Below are positions 18,146 through 27,418 of a stretch of 64,000 bases of DNA, in pieces. How positions within the stretch are numbered: the first letter of the stretch is position 1; each line of letters opens with the position of its first letter. Location of the stretch: the NCBI GenBank assembly GCA_963839535.1, contig CAWIVF010000005.1:1-64000 (forward strand), read 5' to 3'. The position numbers were made by a program, and so were the translations under genes. The notes beneath the pieces were generated by a model, which was given only the letters and a program-made list of their open reading frames with translations, was not told the origin of the DNA and did not search any database. The DNA comes from RHKX01 sp963839535 (GTDB lineage Bacteria > Actinomycetota > Thermoleophilia > Solirubrobacterales > 70-9).

Positions 18146-20680
18146 TCACCTGACCACGAGGTTGACGAGCTTGCCCGGGACCACGATCTCCTTGACGACA
18201 TCGCGGCCCTCGAGGTGCGTGCGGACCTTCTCGCTCTCGCGGGCGAGCTGCAGGAGCTCCTCCTCGCCCGCACCCGAGTCGGCCTCGATCCGGTCGCGCA
18301 GCTTGCCGTTGACCTGGACGACGAGCGTGACCCTGTCGGACACGAGCATCTCGGGATCGGCCTCCGGCCAGGGCTGCTCCCAGATCCGGCCGCCCTCGAG
18401 CATCTCCCAGACCTCGGCGGCCGAGATGCGGCGCGAAGGGGAAGATCAGCGACGCGGCCGTGGAGGTCGCGAAGCGGACGGCGCGGTCGCCCGCGGGGTC
18501 GCCGAGGAGCTCGCCCTTGAGGCGATAGGCGTCGTTGACGAGCTCCATGACGGCGGAGATCACCGTGTTGAACTGGAATCCCCGCTGGAAGTCGCGCGTG
18601 GCCTTGTCGATCGCCCAGTGCGCCTTGGCGAGCAGCTCGCGCGCCGGCCCCGAGGCCTCGCCGCTGCCAATCGTCGCCGGCCTCCGCCGTCGGCTGCGGG
18701 CCGGCCTCCGTCGACCTGCTCGCGCGCCAGCCGCCAGAGTCGGCCGAGGAAGCGGTGGACGCCCTCGAGGCCCTCGTCGACCCAGTCGCCGCCGCGATCC
18801 GGCGGGCCCATGAAGCAGACGTAGGTGCGGGCCGTGTCGGCTCCGTAGCGGGAGACGTAGTCGGAGGGGCTGACGACGTTGCCCTTCGACTTCGACATCT
18901 TCGCGCCGTCGCGGCTGATCATCCCCTGGGTGAACAGGTTCGCGAACGGCTCCTGGGCCGAGAGCTGACCGTCGTCGGCGAGGGCCTTGACGAAGAACCT
19001 CGCGTACATCAGGTGGAGGATCGCGTGCTCGACGCCGCCGATGTACTGGTCGACCGGCATCCAGTGGTCGGCGATGGCGCGGTCGAAGGGGCGCTCCTCG
19101 TTGGTCGGATCGAGGTAGCGCAGGAAGTACCAGGAGGAGTCGACGAAGGTGTCCATCGTGTCGGTCTCGCGCCGGGCCGGGCCGTCGCAGGACGGGCAGG
19201 TCGTCTCGACCCAGTCGGTCGCCGCCGCCAGCGGGGACTTGCCCTTCGGGCGGTAGTCGTCGATCTCCGGCAGCTCGATCGGCAGCTGGTCGTCGGGGAC
19301 CGCGACGGTCCCGCAGGCGGGGCAGTGGACGATCGGGATCGGGCAGCCCCAGTAGCGCTGGCGCGAGAGCAGCCAATCGCGCAGGCGGTAGTTGATCGAG
19401 GGGGAGCCGCGGCCCTCGCGCTCGAGCCGCTCGATGATCCGGCTCTTGGCGGCGGCGGGGCTGAGCCCGTCGAGCTCGCCCGAGTTGATGATCCGGACGT
19501 CGTCGGACTGGGTGACGAAGGCGGCGTCGGCGGGTGGCTCGGACCCGTCGGCGGGCTCGACGACCGGCCTGATCTCGAGGTCGTACTTGCGGGCGAACTC
19601 GAAGTCGCGCTCGTCGTGGGCGGGGACGGCCATGATCGCGCCGGTGCCGTACTCCATCAGCACGTAGTCGGAGACGAACATCGGGATCCGCTCGCCGCTG
19701 ACCGGGTTCGTGACCGTGCGCTCCAGCCTCACGCCCGTCTTCTCGCGGTCCTCCGCCCCGCGCTCGAGCGATGAGCTGCGCAGGGCGTCGGCGACGTAGG
19801 CGCGCACCTCGTCGGCGTTGGCGGTGCCCTCGATCAGCCGCTCGAGCTCGGGGTGCTCGGGGGCGAGGACGAAGAAGGTGGCGCCGAAGAGCGTGTCGGG
19901 GCGGGTCGTGAAGACGGGGAAGTCGGCGTCGATCTCCTCACAGCGGAAGACGGCCTGCGCCCCCTCGGAGCGGCCGATCCAGTTGCGCTGCATCGTCACG
20001 ACGTGCTCGGGCCACGACTCGAGCAGCTCGAAGTCGGCGAGCAGGCGGTCCGCGTACTCGGTGATCTTGAAGAACCACTGGTCGAGGTTGCGCTGCTCGA
20101 CCAGGGAGCCGCAGCGCTCGCAGTGCCCGTCGATCACCTGCTCGTTGGCGAGGACGGTCTGGTCGACCGGGCACCACTGCACCGGCGCGTTGGTCCGGTA
20201 GGCGAGCCCGCGCTCGTAGAGCCGCAGGAACAGCCACTGCGTCCAGCGGTAGTAGGAGGGCTCGCAGGTTGCGACCTCGCGCGTCCAGTCGATCGAGATG
20301 CCCCACTCGCGGAACTGGCGGCGGAACTCCTCGATCGAGCGCCAGGTGGAGACGCGCGGGTGCTCGCCGGTGCGGATGGCGTGGTTCTCGGCCGGGAGCC
20401 CGAAGGCGTCGTAGCCCATCGGGTGGACCACCTGATGGCCGTGGCGGCGGCGGAAGTGGGCGATCGCGTCGCCGATCGCGTAGTTCTTCAGGTGGCCGAC
20501 GTGGGGCTCGCCCGAGGGGTAGGGCAGCATCTCGAGGACGTAGGCCTTGGGGCGCGAGTCGTCGAAGCCCTCCTCGCCGGGGTTGGGGACCACCCAGGTG
20601 CCCTCCGACTCCCAGACCTCCTGCCAGCGGTGCTCCAGCGCGCGCGGCTCGTAGCGGTCGGGCTCGTTCTCGGGGTTCAT
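18146..20680 (-). CDS. leuS: Leucyl-tRNA synthetase, two frameshifts
   Basis: 2535 bases, about 844 residues when the two breaks (about 18690 and 18432) are bridged; they cancel in frame. Opens MNPENEPDRYEPRALEHRWQ, then the class I HIGH-type motif EMLPYPSGEPHVGHLKNY, a zinc-type cysteine set (CERCG), the large CP1 editing domain, and KMSKSKGNVVSPS (KMSKS loop). After the breaks, the tRNA-binding anticodon domain (LIFPFAPH, EVWEMLEGGR) and C-terminal domain (KLRDRIEAD, VKEIVVPGKLVNLVV) are present. Both breaks fall in conserved sequence, so they are probably sequence errors in a functional gene. Confidence 0.92.
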
Positions 20681-20690
20681 GGGGAGCAGC

Positions 20691-20696
20691 AGTCTA
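20691..20696 (-). promoter_or_regulatory. Candidate -10 hexamer(s) of leuS
   Basis: TAGACT on the minus strand, 10 bases before the leuS ATG. A second hexamer, TATAAG at 20715-20720 on the same strand, overlaps the plus-strand TATATT of the divergent gene, so this 76-base gap probably holds back-to-back promoters. Confidence 0.4.
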
Positions 20697-20716
20697 GGCG
20701 GGGTCGGCGCCCTGCT

Positions 20717-20722
20717 TATATT
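20717..20722 (+). promoter_or_regulatory. Candidate -10 hexamer of the plus-strand gene at 20757
   Basis: TATATT in a less GC-rich stretch, followed 20 bases later by a strong Shine-Dalgarno GAGGAGG (20743-20749) and an ATG at 20757. Unlike the leaderless-type starts elsewhere here, this gene appears to have a normal leader. Confidence 0.45.
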
Positions 20723-20756
20723 GGGCGCGGGTTCGATTTTCCGAGGAGGAGGCGCC

Positions 20757-20982
20757 ATGTCCCGACTGATCAGGCTCGACCGCACCGGCCACACCACCCT
20801 CGCCGAGTGGAGCGGCGCCGACGACGTGGAGTTCCGGCGAGCATCGGAGGCGTTCGCGCGCGAGCTGGAGCTGGGGATGATCGCCAGCGCCACCACCGCC
20901 GAGCGGCGGCGCCGAGGTGGTCCGCGAGCTGCCGGCCGACGCCGAGCTCGTGGTCATGCGCCGCCAGATCGCCGGCGGCTGA
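20757..20982 (+). CDS. Small hypothetical protein, one frameshift
   Basis: 226 bases; removing one base near 20905 gives 74 residues. It begins MSRLIRLDRTGHTTLAEW and ends in the shifted frame with VVRELPADAELVVMRRQIAGG. The repaired protein is compact and reads as one conserved unit, similar to short actinobacterial proteins of unknown role. Preceded by a clear Shine-Dalgarno. Its stop overlaps the CTG proposed as start of the next gene (CTGA). Confidence 0.55.
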
Positions 20983-21703
20983 CCCTGGACGAGCGCGCTC
21001 CTTCGCGGACCGGCGAGGGGCCCGAGGCCCCGGCCGTCGTCGTTCCCGGCGAGCTGGCCGAGCTCGCCAACGTCTCCTGGCGCCGGCGGCCGAGCGCCGA
21101 GTCGCTGCGGCGCCGGGGCTGGAGGTGGACGCTGTGGACGGTCGCCGTGTCCGCGCCGTTCGTCGCCGTGGCCGGGGTGCTGCTGGTGCTCGAGCCGCTG
21201 CTCTTCCCGGTCTCGCTCTGGGCGCTGGCGCACGCCGTTGCGATCCCGGCGCTGGCGGCCCGCCGCGGGGCGCGGCTCGGTCGTCCCGCTCGGCGGGCGG
21301 CGCTCGGCGATGGCCGGCGGCGATCCGGGGCCGGAGCGGGTGGCGCTTGGGCTGCTCGGGGATCTCGTCGGCCATGAGGCCCGCGCAGCTCGTCGCCGCG
21401 ACGGGATTGCTGATGGAGCCGGGACGGCTCGGCGTGTGGCTGCTCGGCGAGCGCGGCGCGATCCTCGTCCGGCCCGGCGGGCGGCGCGTCGACTGCTGGT
21501 GCGTGCGCATCGGCGACGCGGACGGCCTGCCCGCGGCGGATCGCGTCTCCCACCTGCTGCTGGCGCTGCGCGAGGACGAGATCGGCTTCGCCACCGTCGC
21601 CAACCTGGACTTCTCCGGGGCGACCTGGCGGATCCGGCGGCGACTGGAGCCCCGGGCCCGGCCGGCCCTGGATGCGGCGGCTGCCGCGGCCCGGCGGCCC
21701 TGA
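20979..21703 (+). CDS. Hypothetical membrane protein, probably two frameshifts
   Basis: About 240 residues assembled from three frames. Part 1 (TLDERAPSRTGEGPEAPAVV, then two hydrophobic helices around WTLWTVAVSAPFVAVAGVLL and FPVSLWALAHAVAIPAL); part 2 from about 21265 (SVVPLGGRRSAMAGGD, VALGLLGDLVGHEAR); part 3 from about 21385 (LVAATGLLMEPGRLGVWLLGE, DCWCVRIGD, LREDEIGFATVANLDFSGATW) to the stop at 21703. The pieces follow each other without gaps and share codon style, so one gene is likely. No ATG, GTG or TTG start is in place; CTG at 20979 overlaps the upstream stop. Function unknown. Confidence 0.5.
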
Positions 21704-21706
21704 GCG

Positions 21707-21840
21707 TCAGGCGGCCTCCGGCGGCGAGAGCCGCGCCATCGGCCTGCCGCGCCGGGTGACCAGGAACTCCTCGCCGGCGGCGGCCCGCTCGAGGAAGCGA
21801 GCCGGATGCCTGTCCGAACTGCTCGGCCCCGACGGAAGTC
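21707..21840 (-). pseudogene. Remnant of a Phd/YefM-type (prevent-host-death) antitoxin
   Basis: Reading left, RFLERAAAGEEFLVTRRGRPMARL and a TGA at 21707-21709 match the C-terminal half of Phd/YefM antitoxins. Upstream a different frame gives VGAEQFGQAS, the usual preceding helix, so there is at least one frameshift, and no standard start codon is visible before the tRNA. No toxin gene is adjacent on either side. It could be a decayed orphan antitoxin or a short intact gene damaged by sequence errors. Confidence 0.4.
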
Positions 21841-21859
21841 GGCGCCGACGGTCCTGCTA

Positions 21860-21933
<74 letters not shown>

Positions 21934-22345
21934 GGAGAACTCGTAATCGGCCGCAAGTTTAATGCACGCCCGCTGTCCGTTCCGGGCGGGCTCGAGCCGA
22001 AGGTGGATGGCCCTGCGTTCCTCGATCTGACTCGATCGGGAACAGGTAGCACCGGTCGAGATCGCCGCAATATGCCGCGACCGCATCGATCTCGTCCGCC
22101 GAGTACTGCGTGTAGACAGCGCCGTTGGGCGTCTGCCGGCAGCGTAGTGAGGTTCACGCTGACGACGGCGCCCTGGAGGCGGGCCCACTTGCATTGCACG
22201 CGGAGCGATGCCGCCGCCGAAGTCGAAGCCGAGGTCGTAGCGCTGTGTTCGGTCTGCGGCTCGAAGGACGCGCGAGCCCGAGCTTCGTCGCCTCAGCGGC
22301 GATCACGGCTTCCGCGATGTTCCCCTTGAGGTTCGGAGTTCACCG
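21934..22345 (-). pseudogene. Group I intron-type PD-(D/E)XK endonuclease remnant next to tRNA-Ala
   Basis: Reading left across several frames: NLKGNIAEAVIAAEATKLGL, then RYDLGFDFGGG, then LRVQCKWARLQGAVVSVNL, then YTQYSADEIDAVAAYCGDLDRCYLFPIES, then IHLRLEPARNGQRACIKLAADYEF. This order matches the small PD-(D/E)XK endonucleases associated with group I introns (PF11645-like), including the D...QxK active-site region. At least four frameshifts in about 400 bases. The last frame reads directly into the tRNA as SGAVAQLARAF. No intron is seen in the tRNA. The gene is either dead or badly sequenced; its start is not resolved. The stretch 22346-22460 upstream of it shows no further feature. Confidence 0.6.
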
Positions 22346-22472
22346 CCACGAACACATGTTCGCATCCGGGCCCGGACGGAGCGGCCGAGCGAGAGGAGAT
22401 GCTCACCCCTCCCGGTACCTTTCCCGCACCGCCGGGCGCTCGGGGCACCCGCAATAGCTAGGGAGAACGACC

Positions 22473-23180
22473 ATGGCTGAACAATTCGAGACGCCGACCC
22501 TCCTCGGGGCCGATGCCCAGCTGGCCAGGCAGACCTTCATGACCAGCGTCTTCGGCTGGATGTTCCTCGGGCTCGCCCTGACCGCGGGGATCGCCGCCTA
22601 CGTGGCCGCCAGCGGCGACATGCTGGCCTGGTTCGAGGACCACCCGCTCGCCTACATCGGCATGTTCGTCGGCGAGATCGCCCTGGTGATCGCGATCTCG
22701 GCCGGGATCAACCGGATCTCGTACTCGATGGCCGTCTTCCTCTTCGCGGCCTTCGCCGCGCTCAACGGCTTCACGCTCTCGGTGATCATCGAGATCTACA
22801 CGACCGCCTCGATCGTCTCGGCGTTCGCGGTGTCGTCCGGCATGTTCGGCGGGATGGCCGCCTACGGCTATCTGACCAAGCGTGACCTGACCAGCCTCGG
22901 ATCGATCCTCTTCATGGGCCTGATCGGGGTGATCATCGGCAGCATCGTCAACATCTTCTGGGCGAACGAGATCCTCTACTGGTTCGTCACCTTCGCCGGC
23001 ATCCTGGTCTTCTGCGGGCTGACCGCCTACGACATGCAGAAGATCAAGCAGATCGGCGAGAGCGGGATCGACGGTGAGAGCAGACGCAAGGCCTCGATCC
23101 TCGGTGCCCTCTCGCTCTACCTCGACTTCATCAACCTCTTCCTGTTGATGCTGAGGATCTTCGGCTCGGCGAGGAGCTAG
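22473..23180 (+). CDS. Bax inhibitor-1 / YccA family membrane protein
   Basis: 235 residues with seven hydrophobic helices. Typical BI-1 features: N-terminal QTFMTSVFGWMFLGLALTAG, the central ALNGFTLSVI, and the C-terminal LTAYDMQKIKQ segment holding the aspartate thought to sense pH in the bacterial calcium-leak homologue, then ALSLYLDFINLFLLMLRIFG. A GGGAGA Shine-Dalgarno is 6 bases before the ATG. The frame is intact over its full length. It converges with the coiled-coil gene, and the CTAG at its stop may also serve the opposite strand. Confidence 0.93.
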   Translation: MAEQFETPTLLGADAQLARQTFMTSVFGWMFLGLALTAGIAAYVAASGDMLAWFEDHPLAYIGMFVGEIALVIAISAGINRISYSMAVFLFAAFAALNGFTLSVIIEIYTTASIVSAFAVSSGMFGGMAAYGYLTKRDLTSLGSILFMGLIGVIIGSIVNIFWANEILYWFVTFAGILVFCGLTAYDMQKIKQIGESGIDGESRRKASILGALSLYLDFINLFLLMLRIFGSARS

Positions 23181-23993
23181 GTCAGAGGCGTCGGCGCCGC
23201 CGACGTCGAGCACGATCTCGTCGTCCGCGGCCGAGCGCACGCGGAACTCGAGGTCGCAGCGCTCCTCCAGCTCGCGGAGGAGGTCGACCGGCTCGCTCAG
23301 CGCGACGTCGATGCGTGCCCGGCCCTCGGAGAAGCGCTTGATCGAGATGTCGCCGGTGCCGCCGATCGCGTTCGCCGCGTCCTCGAAGCGGACGAGCTGG
23401 GAGAAGTCCTCGAACGGGCCGACGTCGACGCTGACGTGGCGGCGGCCGTTGCGGTCGTGGGCGCGCCTGGCGGCCTCGGCCCGCGCCGCTGCGGCAAAGG
23501 CGCCCGGCGGCGTCGGCGCCTCGACCTCCCAGTCGCCGGCGACCCGGTCGATCGCCTCCTCGAGCGCGTCGAGGATCCGCTGGCGGTCACCGCCGTCGTC
23601 GCTCGTCGCATCGACGAGCCGGGCGTTGAGCTCGGCGGCCTCGCGCAGGGCGCGCAGCCGGATCCGCGTCGCCTGCCCGCGCGCTCCGACCTTCAGCTCC
23701 TCGAGCTGGCGGCCGAGGATCGTCAGGCTGCGCAGCTCCTCGTCGGCGCGATCGCGCGCGGTGAGCAGCTCGCTGCGCAGGCGGTCGATCTCCCGCTCCT
23801 GCTCGGAGACGCGCTCGCCGAGCGCCCGCGCCTCGCCCCCGCGCCGCTCGGACCTCCGCCTCGGCGGCCCGCAGCGCCTCACAGCGCACGCCGAGCTCGG
23901 ACTCGAGCCCGTCGATTGCCTCGTCGACCGCGCTCCTGCGGTAGCCGAGCAGAGACCTGCTGAATCTTCCTCCGGCGATGTCCGCGAGCGTAG
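23181..23993 (-). CDS. DivIVA-like coiled-coil protein, frameshifted, ends approximate
   Basis: About 265 residues from two frames joined near 23850. The N-terminal piece reads LADIAGGRFSRSLLGYRRSAVDEAIDGLESEL, similar to the membrane-binding first helix of DivIVA-domain proteins; a long coiled coil follows (ERVSEQEREIDRLRSELLTA, ILGRQLEELKVG), then a mixed C-terminal domain (VDVGPFEDFSQLVRFEDAAN, RARIDVALSEPVDLLRELEE, EIVLDVGGAD). The start codon is not resolvable and the original stop is probably at the CTAG near 23178. Probably a cytoskeletal or septal scaffold; this is inference from the first helix and coiled coil. Last gene of the mreB-rsfS chain. Confidence 0.55.
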
Positions 23994-24020
23994 GGGCGGA
24001 CGCGGACGTGAAAAGCCGCT

Positions 24021-24404
24021 CTAGCCCTCGCCTGCGGCGGGTACGCCGACCTGATCCTCGAGGCCGAGCTCGACCTGCTTGGCCTCACCCCAGAGCTGAT
24101 CGAGGCGGTAGAGGTCGCGCGTCTCCGGCACGAACACGTGGAGGATGCAGTCGAGGTAGTCGAGCAGGACCCAGCGCGCCTCGGGAAGCCCCTCCACCCG
24201 CCGCGGCAGCAGGTCGTCCTCGTGCTTGAGCCGGTAGTGGACCTCGTCGTGGATCGCCTTGGCCAGCCGCTCGTTGCGGGCGGTGCAGATCACGAGGACG
24301 TCGGTGTAGCCGAGGATCTCGGCGACGTCGAGCGCGACGATGTCCTCCGCCTGCTTCGAGTCGGCGATGGCGGCGATCCGGCGGGCGAGCTCGGCCGGGG
24401 TCAT
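24021..24404 (-). CDS. rsfS: Ribosomal silencing factor RsfS
   Basis: 127 residues. Binds uL14 on the large subunit and blocks subunit joining in starvation. Family markers are SKQAEDIVALDVAEILGYTDVLVICTARNERLAKAI and GLPEARWVLLDYLDCILHVFVPETRDLYRLDQLWGEA, which contain the conserved W-x-x-x-D-Y-x-D stretch. The ATG overlaps the nadD stop (ATGA), so translation is coupled; the nadD-rsfS pair is common in bacteria. Confidence 0.93.
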   Translation of the reverse strand: MTPAELARRIAAIADSKQAEDIVALDVAEILGYTDVLVICTARNERLAKAIHDEVHYRLKHEDDLLPRRVEGLPEARWVLLDYLDCILHVFVPETRDLYRLDQLWGEAKQVELGLEDQVGVPAAGEG

Positions 24405-25013
24405 CGGGCCTGCCCTCCGTAGAGGCCGCGCTCGGCGATCAGCTCCGCGACGGTGTCGGGGACGAGCCAGCGCACCGGCTCCCCCGCGGCGATCCGGGCG
24501 CGGATCATGGACGAGGAGACGCCGACCGGCGGCATCTCGATCGCACGGGCCCGCTCGCCGGCGCCGAGCCGCTCCAGCACCTCGTCGACGTCGCTCCGCT
24601 CGACCCCGGGCCGCTCCGCGATCGCGATCCGGGCGAGCTCGAGCACCCGCTCCGGTCGCTTCCAGCCATCCAGGCCGGCGGCGACGTCGGCGCCCATGAC
24701 GAAGGTCAACTCGGTGTCCCTGAAGCTCATCCGCAAGCAACTCAAGCGTACGGTAGGCGAAGGACGGGCCCTCCCGGGCCACCTCGACGTCGGAGACCGA
24801 GATCCGCTCGCAGCCCTCGACCGCGAGCCGCGCCATCTCGAGCCGGACCTCCGGCCCGGGCTCCGGGTCGATCCGCTTGTGCGGCGCCTCCCCGGTCGGG
24901 ACCAGGAGCAGCTCGTCGAGCCCGAGCCCGAAGACGGCCTCCTGAGCGAGGAGCAGGTGGGCGAGATGCGGCGGGTTGAAGGCGCCGCCCAGGACGCCGA
25001 CGGCGCGGCTCAC
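24401..25013 (-). CDS. nadD: Nicotinate-nucleotide adenylyltransferase, one frameshift
   Basis: 613 bases; removing one base near 24725 gives 203 residues, a normal length. Makes deamido-NAD from nicotinate mononucleotide and ATP. Visible motifs are GGAFNPPHLAHLLLAQ (nucleotidyltransferase GxFxPxHxGH type) and SSSMIRARIAAGEPV (the ISSTxIR-type motif) after the break, with LTFVMGADVAAGLDGWKR between. Its ATG overlaps the proA stop by four bases. The break lies in conserved sequence and is most likely a sequence error. Confidence 0.88.
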
Positions 25014-26284
25014 GCCCGCGTCTGGCCGGTCCCGCGCAGGACGTACTTCGTCGAGGTGAGCTCGCGCAGCCCGATCGGGCCACGGGCGTGCAGCTTCTGC
25101 GTGGAGTTGCCGATCTCGGCGCCCATCCCGAACTCGAAGCCGTCGGTGAAGCGGGTCGAGGCGTTCACGTAGACGCAGGCCGCATCGACCCCCGCGGTGA
25201 ATGCGTCGGCGGCATCGTCGGAGCTCGTCACGATCGCCTCGGAGTGACCGCTGCCGTGGCGGTTGATGTGCTCGATCGCGGCGTCGAGCGAGTCGACGAC
25301 CGCAACGGCCAGCTTCAGCGCGTGGTACTCGCGGTCCCAGTCGTCGTCCTCGGCGGCCCCGACCTCGACCTCGCCCGCGGACGCCCGGGAGGAGTCGTCT
25401 CCGACCAGCTCGACCCCGGCGGTGCTGAGCTCGGTGAGCGCCGCCGGCAGGAACTCCGCGGCGACGTCGGCGTGGACGAGCAGGGTCTCGGCCGCGTTGC
25501 AGACGCTGGGGCGGCTCACCTTCGCGTTCAGGGCGATCGCGCGGGCCATCTCCAGGTCGGCGTCGGAGTGCACGTAGACGTGGCAGTTGCCGGAGGCCGC
25601 GTAGAGGATCGGGACCTCGGCGACCTCCTCGAGCGACTTCTTCAGCCCCTCGCCGCCGCGCGGGATGATCAGGTCGACCAGGTCGCGCTGCCTGGCGAGC
25701 TCGGCGAGCTCGTCACGGCTGCCGCCGCCGATCAGCTCGATGGTGCCCTCGGGAAGCCCGGCCTCGCGGACGGCGTCGCGCGCGAGCCCGCCGAGGGCCG
25801 CGTTGGAGGCGGCGGCCGTGCTCGAGCCGCGCAGGAGCGAGGCGTTGCCGCTCTTGAGGCAGAGCGCGGCGGCGTCGATCGTCACGTTGGGGCGAGCCTC
25901 GTAGATGATCGCGATCACGCCGAGGGGCACGCGGCGGTGCTCCATCTCGATCCCGCTGGCAAGGGTCTTGCGCTCGATCTCCTCGCCGATCGGATCGGGC
26001 AGCGCGATCACCGCCTCGACTCCGGCGGCCATCGCCTCGATCCGGCCGGGGTCGAGGCTGAGCCGGTCGATCAGCGCGTCGTCGAGCCCGTCGGCGCGGC
26101 CGCGCTCGACGTCGATCGCGTTCGCCTCGAGCACCTCGTCGGCGCGCTCGCGCAGCATCCGGGCCATGATCGCCAGCGCCTCGTCCTTGGCGGCGGTGGG
26201 AACCGCGGGCAGCAGCAGCGAGGCCGCGCGCGCCCGGCGGCAGAGATCGGTGACGGTTTCGGTGGTCGCGGCCATCGAGGACAA
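25010..26284 (-). CDS. proA: Glutamate-5-semialdehyde (gamma-glutamyl phosphate) reductase
   Basis: 424 residues, intact. Second step of proline synthesis: reduces glutamyl-5-phosphate with NADPH. Aldehyde-dehydrogenase fold; YEARPNVTIDAAALCLKSGNA and LRGSSTAAASN belong to the cofactor-binding part, KVSRPSVCNAAETLL carries the catalytic cysteine, and GMGAEIGNSTQKLHARGPIGL is the C-terminal family signature. Start at 26284 or the ATG three codons later. Follows proB by 24 bases, and its end overlaps nadD. Confidence 0.95.
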   Translation of the reverse strand: MSSMAATTETVTDLCRRARAASLLLPAVPTAAKDEALAIMARMLRERADEVLEANAIDVERGRADGLDDALIDRLSLDPGRIEAMAAGVEAVIALPDPIGEEIERKTLASGIEMEHRRVPLGVIAIIYEARPNVTIDAAALCLKSGNASLLRGSSTAAASNAALGGLARDAVREAGLPEGTIELIGGGSRDELAELARQRDLVDLIIPRGGEGLKKSLEEVAEVPILYAASGNCHVYVHSDADLEMARAIALNAKVSRPSVCNAAETLLVHADVAAEFLPAALTELSTAGVELVGDDSSRASAGEVEVGAAEDDDWDREYHALKLAVAVVDSLDAAIEHINRHGSGHSEAIVTSSDDAADAFTAGVDAACVYVNASTRFTDGFEFGMGAEIGNSTQKLHARGPIGLRELTSTKYVLRGTGQTRA

Positions 26285-26308
26285 GGGTAGCCGGGCGGCT
26301 TACCTGAG

Positions 26309-27396
26309 CTAGAGCACGAACCTGTCCCGGTGGATCGCCTCCTCGGCGCCGTCCGGGCAACAGCTCGGCCACCTCGGCGCTGCGCTTGCCGCGGACCCGC
26401 GCCAGGACCTCGGAGGAGTGCTCGGCGATGCCCTTGCCGATGATGCCGCCCTCGCCGACGACCTCGACCGGGTCGCCGGCCGAGAAGCTGCCCTCGATCT
26501 CGACGATCCCGACCGGGAGGAGCGACGAGCCGCGCTCGCGCAGGACGCGCGCGGCGCCCTCGTCGACCACGATCCGGCCGCGGGCCGGCGTCGCCCAGCG
26601 AAGCCAGAGCTTGAAGCTCGACCCGCGGTCGGTGCGGGTGGGGAACGCGGTCCCGATCCGCTCGCCCCCGGCCGCGGCCAGCAGCGTGCCGGGAGCCGTC
26701 CCGTCGCAGATCGTCACGGCGACCCCGGAGCCGCTCGCCATCGCGGCCGCCGAGACCTTGCTGCGCATGCCGCCCGACCCGAACGTCGAGGAGGGCGCGC
26801 CGATCTCGTAGTCGTCGAGCTCGGCGGGGTCGCCGACCTCCTCGATCAGCCGCGCATCGGGGTTGCGACGCGGATCGGCGGTGTGCAGGCCGGCCTGGTC
26901 GGTCAGCAGGATCAGCCTCCGCGCCTCGATCATGATCGCCACCTGCGCCGAGAGGAAGTCGTTGTCGCCGAAGGTGATCTCGTCGGTCGCGGTGGTGTCG
27001 TTCTCGTTGATCACGGGGACGACGTGCCAGGCGAGCAGCTTCTGGAGCGTCTGGCGGGCGTTGAGGTAGTGGATGCGCTCCGACATGTCGAAGGCGGTCA
27101 GCAGGACCTGCGCCGAGCGGACGTCACCGGCGGCGAGGCGGTCCTCGTAGGCCCGGTAGAGCGACCCCTGGCCGACCGCGGAGGCGGCCTGGAGCTCGTC
27201 GACGGCGGTCGGGCGGCGCTCCAGCCCGAGCAGCCGCCTGCCCCGGGCGATCGCGCCGGAGGTGACCATCACGACCTCCTCGCCCCCGCCGTGAAGCTCG
27301 GGCGACCTGCCCGCAGACCTCGTCGAGGACGTCGGTGCGCAGCGCGCCGTCCGCGCCGGCGACGATCGAGGATCCGAGCTTGACGACCAGGGTCAT
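26309..27396 (-). CDS. proB: Glutamate 5-kinase, two frameshifts
   Basis: 1088 bases; removing single bases near 27300 and 26357 gives 361 residues ending EEAIHRDRFVL, a normal ProB. First step of proline synthesis and the feedback-controlled one. Opens MTLVVKLGSSIVAG, then MVTSGAIARGRRLLGL, NENDTTATDEITFGDND and TFGSGGMRSKVSAAAMA of the amino-acid kinase fold; a C-terminal PUA domain follows (ARGRIVVDEGAARVLRERGSSL to GKRSAEVAELL). Both breaks sit in conserved regions and look like errors. Confidence 0.92.
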
Positions 27397-27405
27397 GGTC
27401 GGGGC

Positions 27406-27411
27406 AGTCTA
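27406..27411 (-). promoter_or_regulatory. Candidate -10 hexamer of proB
   Basis: TAGACT on the minus strand, 9 bases before the proB ATG, in the 22-base gap after obgE. Identical to the hexamers before leuS and the zinc-ribbon gene. Suggests an internal, leaderless proBA promoter within the long gene chain. Confidence 0.4.
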
Positions 27412-27418
27412 GGCCGGG

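Noticed and set aside
22458..23180. Extension of the coiled-coil gene antisense through the BI-1 gene
   Set aside because: The extension is low-complexity and charged and lies opposite an intact conserved membrane protein; it follows from a missed stop after a frameshift.
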